Part shown: piece after piece, positions 57,501 to 64,000 of the stretch
Numbering within the stretch: position 1 is the first letter of the stretch
How the letters are laid out: each line of letters begins with the position of its first letter
From: Lonicera japonica
Lineage: Eukaryota > Streptophyta > Magnoliopsida > Dipsacales > Caprifoliaceae
NCBI GenBank assembly: GCA_021464415.1
Contig: CM038471.1
Location: 76,304,414-76,368,413 of the forward strand
DNA length: 64,000 nucleotides
Direction: 5' to 3'
Program-made: the position numbers and the translations under genes
Notes under the pieces: model-generated
The model's database searches: none
The model's input: only the letters and a program-made list of their open reading frames with translations
What the model was told of the DNA's origin: nothing

Positions 57501-60500
57501 TTTGTCAGCCTATACCTCAAACAGTTTTGGGTTCATGTCTATTTATGAGATTCAGAGAGATTGGGCAGCTGCTATGGTCTAGGATAGACCGAGTTTTTTT
57601 TTGGGTTCTTATTCTGGTGATGCTATTTGCTTGCTTTAGTTGGAGATAGTCAGTCAGTTTTTGGCTTTTGTCTTGGGGCAGCTTTCTTTAGTGCCTAAGG
57701 ATGCTTTTCTTCGTATCTTTTTTGTCTTGGTTTGCCGGGTAGTGGATTCCTCATCCACTTCTAGTTCTCCGTTGCTTGTACTTGATTTTTCTATCAATAC
57801 AAGCTTGTTTCTTACCAAAAAAAACTATCCCAACTACTCTCCTTTTCCCTCTCACAACTCCTACACTTTATTGTGTGTCACCCTTAGAAAAAGGTCTCAA
57901 TCTACACACGATCCAAAGAAAATGTATATATATATATATCTAAATAATGTTTCTGATTGATACAATATTTTGTTCAAAGAATTACTATTATGCTAGAATT
58001 ACTATTTTTAATATAGGATTGGTGTGAATGCAGAGCTTTTGAGGTTCGATGCTTGCACATTCCTGTTTGTGATCGAACACCGTTCAGCGGTATGAACTTC
58101 CTCATTGATTGTTAATAGTTTCGTTTGTTGTATATAAAGATCATTTGTGCTCTTGATATTCAAAAGTTCTCTAGTTCTAGAATTTTTTTATTAATATGTT
58201 CTGCCTTGTGCTCATTGTAATTTTTTCCTATGTTTGATTAATTTGGGTAATTATGTTTGTTGAACATCAAGTCCGAAATAGAAGTTTCTAATTGCGATTC
58301 CTGTAATTTGTTAAATGAAGAATGGCGTGAATGAATTCACGTGCATGCTTTGAAACTGTTCTAGTACATACACCCTCCATCTTGAAATAAGAGTTCCACA
58401 GAGTTTTTCACTTTTTAAGAAAAACACTAATTTCAACTCCGTCATTGGTAAGAATAAACATTATTTATTATGATGAGATGCGGTGGATTGATTATGTCCC
58501 AAAAAGAAGATGAGACTTTTAATTTCAGATAGTGTGTATAGAACACATTAGTGGAAACTTAAGACATCTAGTGATTTAACATAAATAGTGCTAAGCTTTG
58601 AATTCTACTAGCTTAGAAATCATATTACTGTTGTAATTAAGGGCCAATTTGGTTCAGGGTGAAATAAATTTCACCTACGTGAAATTAAATAGTGTACATA
58701 TTTTCACCATTCAGGGTTGAACTTCCTTCGCTATGTCTGTTTACAAACATATATATATATATAGTGTATGTGATTATTTGTAGTTTTATACTTTTCACCA
58801 TTTTATATTACCTGTGTGCACACTCCCTAGTTTCCATTCATATGAAAATGCACATGCTGAAGTAATTTAGTTTAATATGATTTAATGTCATTTTATGAAG
58901 ATTTGGTGAAACTAGTTGAAGAAACTGTGAGGCTTGAACATGCTTCATCTCCAAATAAGCCCATATATATTGTCGGAGATTCGTTGGGAGGATGTTTAGC
59001 ACTTGCAGTTGCTGCTCGTGTTCCTGACCTCGACCTAGTAGTAGTACTATCAAATCCAGGTTAGCTTTCACGTGCACAATTTATTAATTTTTTCTATTAT
59101 ATTTTTTAAAAATTATCTTGCAGAATTGATAATCTTTGGTATTAATGGTGTTTTCAAACTATTCATTTCAGCAACTTCATTTGGGAGGTCGCAACTGCAA
59201 CCTTTGCTTCCTCTCTTGGAGGCTATGCCCAACAAACTTCATTACACAGTCCCATATCTTCTTAGCTTTGTTATGGGTATGTGATCTTCTGGTTCAAAAA
59301 AAATTATATTTGCTCTTAGAACATTTTGGTAGAATATGAGAATTTTTTGATTCGTTTACGTGGAAAAGAAATTGAATCTAAAGTTGTGTTTGATTAAAAA
59401 AAAAAAACTTGGAAAATGATTGAAAAAGCTATTAGTTTTTGAGAGAAGTTGGAAAAGAGATGAACGATTTGGTGAGATGTCATATTACTTTTTCGGGTTT
59501 TTGGTGGATTCCAATTCTTTGGGCAACGGGTAATTTTTTTTTCCATGGAGATAGAGAAAAAGATAAAAAATATCTTACCAAATAACTCATCTCTTCTTCC
59601 AACTAAACATATACTTCTTAATCTTTTTTTTATCAGACGAACCCATAAAGATTGTGATATCTGAACATTTATATATCTTGAAGCTTTCTTGATCTCTAGT
59701 CGTTTGTGATGATCTCTAATATGCTCTCGGTGATTTCAATATAATTTGGAGGTCTCGACTCCAACAAGTTTCCATCACTAGGGGTCCTTCATCTTGTATT
59801 TCTCAAATGCTCTTTCTATATTCTTTCCGGGGGAAGATGGATTTTCCTTTCTGTTTCCCGTCAGTTGTTATTCAGAATGGACCCTTAAGATACCAAACCG
59901 TCGAATTCCTTGTTACATTATAATGACCTTGTAATGTGAAGGGCTTGTTTGGTTCAAGTTTTAGGAAAGGAATTGACACTGTAGATTCCAAGAAAGCTCC
60001 TCTCTTTGCATGTGAGATTCCTTGCCAATGTTTGGTTAGGAATGAAACCCTCCTTTCCTCATTTTGAGAATATCTTGCAAATATATTATTAAGCATAAAA
60101 TTACCATTTCATAATATATTATTAAATATTACTTCTTTGAAATGGAAAAGAGACACATGTAGTTATTAGTTAATATTTAAGAATGGGGGTAATATTGTCA
60201 AAAACAAAAACCAGAAAAGGATTCCCTGTAATTCTTTTTGCTTCCCCCAATGAATATGGGAATGGATGCGGGGAATTCTCTTTTCCCAGGAATTCTGGGT
60301 TCCTTTCCAAAACTCCAACCAAAAGTTGGAATCTCAAATGAACAAGAATTTAGGTTTCCAGGAACGGTATAAAGAACGAACCAAACAGAACATTGAGTCA
60401 ACGAAAAATCTACTCAACTTATTTGTTTCACTTTTTAATATTTATTAAAAGTTTGCCCCTTTTATTACAACATGTGTTTATTTATGTCCTTATCACAAGA

Positions 60501-62723
60501 TGGCAAGCCATTGCAAAACTAGGATTGTTTGTCCATTGAGATTCATGTCTGATGGCCATTTTGGAGCGTCTAGGGGATTGCAACAAAGAGATCCGCTATC
60601 TCCATTTTTATTCATTCTGGTGGCAGATGTCCTTAGTAGGCTTATGAAGAGAGCGAGTGAGAATAAGGTGGTAAGGGGATTTGAGGTTGGGCAAAGGTAG
60701 AAGTATCTCATTTACAGTTTGCGGACAATATCATTTTTTTCGTCCCAAATGAGGATCGGTACATTAAAAATTTGAAGGTAATCCTTAAGATATTTTCTCT
60801 TGTTTCTGGATTGAATATTAACTTGTCAAAAAGTGTGGTAGTAGGACTGAATCTGGAGCCTGATAGGCTTTCCAACATAGCTTTAGATTTGGGGTGTGTT
60901 AGTGGTGAGTGGCCTTTTATCTATCTAGGGTTGCCGTTGGGCGAGAACCATAATAGTATGGCATTTTGGGACCCCGTTATCGAAAGGGTTTCGAAGAGGA
61001 TTGGAGGGTGGCATAAAAGTTGTTTGTCGAGAAGGGGGAAATTGTTTTTTTTACAATCGGTTCTTGGGAGCATACCAATTTACTATCTTTTAGTTTTTAA
61101 AATTCCAAAAAAGCTGGCGAGAATATTGGAAAAACTGATGAGAGATTTTTTTTGGGAAGGGCTCAGGGAAGGGGAGAGAAACTACCTAGTTAATTGGGAA
61201 GAGGTTTCAAAGTCTAAATTGAATGGGGGTTAGGTGTGGGGAACATTATAAAGAGAAACATGGCTTTGTTAGGGAAGTGGTTATGGAGATTTCCTTTGGA
61301 GAGAGATTCACTTTGGCATGCGGTCACAGAGAGTAAGCATGGGTCCCATTCTAATGGGTGGGATGCAGGCATCGGGATCAGTGGCACTTCTCGTGCTCCG
61401 TGAAAGTCGATTTCTAGAGTATGGATTGACTTTATGCAAAACATTAAATTAGTGGTGGGTGTGGGGGACAAAATCTGTTTCTGGGAGGATATATGGGCAG
61501 GGACTAGGCCTTTGTAGGATCTATTTCCTAGGATTTTCATATTATTTTGTAATTAGAACATGTCTATTCAAATGGTTTCCCCCTGGCGTCCCAACTTCTT
61601 TTGGGATTTGTCTTTTCGTAGAAATCTAAATGATAGGGAGATTGTCGAGTTCACAGCCATGATGGAACTGATCCAGAGTATTTCGTTAAATCAGAATTAT
61701 TTTGATAAAAGATCTTGGGTGACTCATTCATCCGGTACCTTTTCATGTAAATCCTTTTTCAATGTTCTAACTCAATCTTCTCAGTCAACTTCAGCTTCAT
61801 TATCTAGTTTTATCTGGAAGCATGGGGTTCCTACCAAAATTAAAGTGTTCGCTTGGGTTGCTCTTAAGGGGAGAGTTAACACGTGATGTGGTTCAAAAGA
61901 GGAGGCCTTTTTGGTGCTTGTCCCCCTCTTGGTGTGTGATGTGCAAACAGTTTGATGAGAACATTGATCATATTCTTCTTCATTGTGGGTTTGTAAGGAG
62001 GATTTGAGCAGGGTTATTTGAGGTGTTCGGAATGGTTGGTGCTATTCCCAGGAAGTGGTCAGAATTTGTGGAATTCAAATGGCACTTTGATAAAGGTCAG
62101 AGCAAAGCTAGAATTCTCTGGAGATTTGCGTTGCTAGCGGCAGCTTGGGGTGTTTGGATGGAGAGAAACAAACGTTTCTTTGAAGGGAAATCTAGCTAGG
62201 TCGAGGATTTGTGGGAGCATATTTTTTTTCGTACAGGATTGTGGGCCAGGGCGTCTAATGTTTTTGATAGTTCAGAATACTTTCTGTTCAGTATTGATTG
62301 TGCTAGTTTTTTTTATTTAGCTAAGTGTGTCTTCTGTGTACTGTGTAGTATGCCCCTTTCTAGTAGGCAGGGTTGTAGTCAGTCTAGTGGAATTCTCTTC
62401 CACTAGTTTGTTTATTTTCATGTTGCTTCTGTGATGTTCTCTTTCTATAGTGGCAGTAAAATTTCTGTTTCTTACCAAAAAAAAAGTCTGATGGCCTTTA
62501 CAATGTTCTTTCTATGCTGTATTTAAGCAAAAAGACTATGTTGGACCATGGAGGGTTAGCTTTTGAGAAAGTGTCTCACTTGAAACAGTTTACCTCTCTC
62601 TCTCTCTTAACATCAGGTGATCCATTGAAGATGGCAACAGTCAGCATCGAAAGTACGCTTCCTCCTGCCTTGGTTCTTAATCAACTTTCTGGCAACCTTA
62701 CTGCTTTGCTACCGCGTCTTTCT
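54109..62723 (+). CDS. PES: Plastid phytyl ester synthase/esterase-acyltransferase, N-terminal part, continues past the window
   Basis: The coding exons are 54109-54532, 55066-55117, 58034-58089, 58901-59059, 59172-59276 and 62617-62723. They join in phase into 301 residues. The first ~70 residues are Ser/Val-rich and look like a plastid transit peptide. Then come [30 protein letters not shown], the oxyanion-type [11 protein letters not shown] and the nucleophile elbow GDSLGG (Ser ~205), followed by [20 protein letters not shown]. This is the alpha/beta-hydrolase half of the family of Arabidopsis At1g54570/At3g26840 (PES1, PES2), which make phytyl esters and triacylglycerol in stressed or senescing chloroplasts. 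The catalytic His and the C-terminal acyltransferase half must lie beyond 64000. Introns 2 and 5 carry sense LINEs; the exons are intact. Confidence 0.92.
55066..55117 (+). CDS. PES: PES exon 2 (residues 142-158)
   Basis: Encodes [17 protein letters not shown], the conserved loop around the oxyanion hole. Acceptor CTTACAG, donor AA|GTGAGT. Confidence 0.9.
56157..57824 (+). mobile_element. 5'-truncated, decayed LINE in PES intron 2
   Basis: The coding relic starts at the RT thumb region ([20 protein letters not shown]) and runs to a C-terminal AAMV and stop near 57582. It has internal deletions (near 56415 and 56800) and stops (56643, 57195, 57319). The 3'UTR has a perfect 7-bp hairpin (AGTGGAT/ATCCACT, 57741-57759) and TTGTTTCTTACC plus an A run ending near 57824. 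No clear target duplication. Same strand as the gene. Confidence 0.88.
58034..58089 (+). CDS. PES: PES exon 3 (residues 159-177)
   Basis: Encodes [18 protein letters not shown], completing Lys159. An earlier AG at about 58018 would give a frame lacking this conserved sequence, so the acceptor GAATGCAG is chosen. Donor GCG|GTATGA. Confidence 0.9.
58372..58537. mobile_element. Decayed Stowaway-like MITE
   Basis: Starts ACCCTCCATCTTGAAATAAG. The interior (CTAATTTCAAC, GATTGATTATGTCCCAAAAA, GAGACTTTTAATTTCAGA) matches the Stowaway at 63775-63978. The right end is degraded. Confidence 0.55.
58901..59059 (+). CDS. PES: PES exon 4 (residues 178-230), nucleophile elbow
   Basis: Encodes [20 protein letters not shown], then [20 protein letters not shown] and [12 protein letters not shown]. 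The GxSxG serine (GDSLG) is the expected catalytic nucleophile. Acceptor TATGAAG, donor CAG|GTTAGC. Confidence 0.93.
59172..59276 (+). CDS. PES: PES exon 5 (residues 231-265)
   Basis: Encodes [20 protein letters not shown] and [14 protein letters not shown]. Acceptor TTTCAG, donor ATGG|GTATGT. Confidence 0.93.
59393..59644. mobile_element. Family B MITE, decayed copy in PES intron 5
   Basis: TTGTGTTTGATTAAAAAAAA on the left and TTTTTTTATCAGACGAACCC on the right, with GAAGTTGGAAAAGAGATGA inside. Shows that the family occurs in both genes. Confidence 0.6.
59941..60392. mobile_element. Uninterrupted Tourist-like MITE, family A copy 3
   Basis: Starts GGGCTTGTTTGGTTC and ends GAACCAAACAGAAC; the interior includes GGAATGGATGCGGGGAATTC. 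452 bp. It serves as the uninterrupted reference for the copies at 10715-11414 and 13049-16270. Target duplication unclear. Confidence 0.75.
60558..62485 (+). mobile_element. 5'-truncated LINE in PES intron 5 with 11-bp target duplication
   Basis: Flanked by GTCTGATGGCC at 60547-60557 and 62486-62496. Starts inside the RT at [18 protein letters not shown]. The catalytic motif is altered (FADN near 60721). Frameshifts and stops are scattered through it. The zinc-binding block ([20 protein letters not shown], then HC) is near 61920-61985. A 9-bp stem-loop is at 62384-62406 and the tail is TGTTTCTTACC plus an A run to 62485. Confidence 0.93.
62384..62406 (+). other. 3'-terminal stem-loop of LINE copy 3
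   Basis: CTAGTGGAA pairs perfectly with TTCCACTAG around TTCTC, about 70 nt before the poly(A) tract. It is the longest of the stems seen in the window. Confidence 0.75.
62617..62723 (+). CDS. PES: PES exon 6 (residues 266-301), last exon in the window
   Basis: Encodes [20 protein letters not shown] and [15 protein letters not shown]. Acceptor AACATCAG, donor TCT|GTAAGA at 62724; the following exon is not in the window. Confidence 0.92.
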
Positions 62724-63774
62724 GTAAGAAGTGCTTGTTTTACTTGTGCTTTTACTTAAATTTTGTACATTTTCATATGCTTTATGAAACCTTTCGTTAA
62801 CACCAAGGTGGCAAGCTGTTTTAGGTTCTAGTTTGTTGACATTTATGCCTTCTAAGGTTTTTTTTTCTGATTGAGGACTCCTCTCATCTTTGAGTATGTA
62901 CACTCTGCTTTCATCAATCATATATCTATACCTATCTCCTCCCTCACACACATGAAAGGAGAAAAAGAAGAAAAGAATAATAGTTGTTATCAAAATTTTA
63001 TTTACCAGAAGAAGCTTTAGTAATACGTAACCAAGTGCGAAACCTCTAACCTCTTTTTCAGTCTAAATCAAAAAAATACGTAACCAAGTGCGATGAGTGT
63101 TGGAAACTTTGAAGAAGGATTACATGAAAGAAAACAGACTAACCAAGTGTACACATTAAAAACTACCCACTTTACTAAGGAGAAGGTAGGCTTCAAGTCC
63201 TTCAAGGGGTAGTTTCAAATCCCGGTGAGGTACTAAGGCTACTCCCGTTATTGTAGCTAGTTCATTTACATTTCTTAGTAAGGAATTCGAATAAAAGGTG
63301 AAGTGCCTATTAACTGAAGGGTTAGCTTTGAGGCCAGCTCCTCTCCTGGCCTATGGTGGGTTCAACTTGCCTCCCACCTTTTCATTTCAATTTGTGTGAA
63401 TATGGAAAGATAACGCATTAATGCACATTGACCACATAACATCAGCTCGGAGCTAGTCTTGGATTGTCATTATTTTTTATAAAAATCTAGGGCTTCAAGT
63501 TGGCCAAGCCCCATGTTGACAGTAAATGAGAAGGGCTGAGAGTCCAAGACGGGTTCAAAAATAGGCAGATGATCCTCCTGGCTAGTAGGTCAGGTTGGGC
63601 CAAAGCTCAATGGGCTGGACAAGCCTGGTAGGTCCAACAAGCCCATGGGCCATTTGCTAACCCTTTCTTTCGTGCCCTTTTCATAGTAGAACACGGTTTT
63701 TGAACTGCCTATAATTATTTATGTTAAGATGTGATGTGAGTGTCGCTTTTGCTGAATGGTGACATTAGGTTCTA
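62724..63774 (+). other. Start of PES intron 6
   Basis: No further PES exon was found to 64000. The stretch 63180-63420 contains a weakly tRNA-like TTTCAAATCCCGG and may be a repeat. Nothing firm. Confidence 0.4.
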
Positions 63775-63978
63775 CTCCCTCCATCTGAATTGATAGTCCC
63801 ACTTTGACTTTGGTACTTCTAAAAAAATTCTAATTTCAACCTAATCAATGATGACGAATACCAACTTATTTTATATTGTGGGATTTAGTACATTGATTGT
63901 GTCCCAAAAAAGAAATGGGACTGTCAATCTGAGACATCCTAAAAGAGAAAGTGTGACTATCTATTTGAGACGGGGGAG
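63775..63978. mobile_element. Stowaway MITE
   Basis: CTCCCTCCATCTGAATTGAT on the left and GAGACGGGGGAG on the right, with TA on both sides (63773-63774, 63979-63980). 204 bp. Confidence 0.8.
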
Positions 63979-64000
63979 TATTTTTTTGGATACCCTAGTA

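Noticed and set aside
58018..58089. Alternative PES exon 3 starting at the earlier AG (58018)
   Set aside because: It gives a different frame ([18 protein letters not shown]) with no family similarity. The acceptor at 58033 gives the conserved [18 protein letters not shown] in phase.
63180..63240. Possible tRNA or SINE B box (TTTCAAATCCCGG)
   Set aside because: No matching A box or acceptor stem; insufficient for a call.

Overview
This window is nuclear DNA from a flowering plant, most probably a eudicot. It is AT-rich, its genes are built from short exons with GT-AG introns and long TE-filled introns, and both protein genes have close plant counterparts. The genus cannot be told from the sequence.

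Layout. 1-3314: AT-rich intergenic DNA. 3315-3764: a MITE just upstream of a TATA-like box. 3870-31150 (approximate ends): a complete + strand gene for a WD40 protein of the WDR48/UAF1 family (Arabidopsis At3g05090, LRS1). I could assemble all 17 coding exons (8616-30137, 2265 nt, 754 residues) without a frameshift. A ~4.5 kb 5'UTR intron and a 3'UTR intron are inferred. 31150-51250: a gene-free block dominated by non-autonomous transposons whose target-site duplications can be read: a Mutator-like MITE (34929-35576), two hAT-like MITEs (37011-37598, 38262-38914), a compound foldback element (39759-40844), an element carrying a flip-flop minisatellite (43152-43812), a MITE with self-palindromic ends (44138-44744) and a solo LTR (47021-48697). 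51251-64000: the 5' part of a + strand plastid esterase/acyltransferase gene (phytyl ester synthase type, PES1/PES2). Six coding exons are visible (54109-62723) and the rest lies beyond the window. Its leader exon exists twice, about 2.1 kb apart.

Introns of both genes hold the same repeat families: Tourist-like MITEs with TTA/TGA/TAA target sites, Stowaway MITEs with TA target sites, and 5'-truncated L1-type LINEs. Five LINE copies or fragments share a stem-loop about 60 nt before the poly(A) tail; the stem sequence differs between copies but four of the five stems pair perfectly, which suggests selection on RNA structure. Other notable items are a complete 273-bp miniature LTR retrotransposon (71-bp LTRs, primer-binding site, polypurine tract, 5-bp target duplication), a GC-AG intron, an upstream ORF whose stop codon is created by splicing, and a tandem array in which an 18-bp core is inverted in some units while the spacers are not.

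The two genes are neighbours only. One is a cofactor-type WD40 protein linked to deubiquitination, the other a plastid lipid enzyme. Nothing in the sequence suggests that they act together. No rRNA, convincing tRNA or CRISPR was seen.
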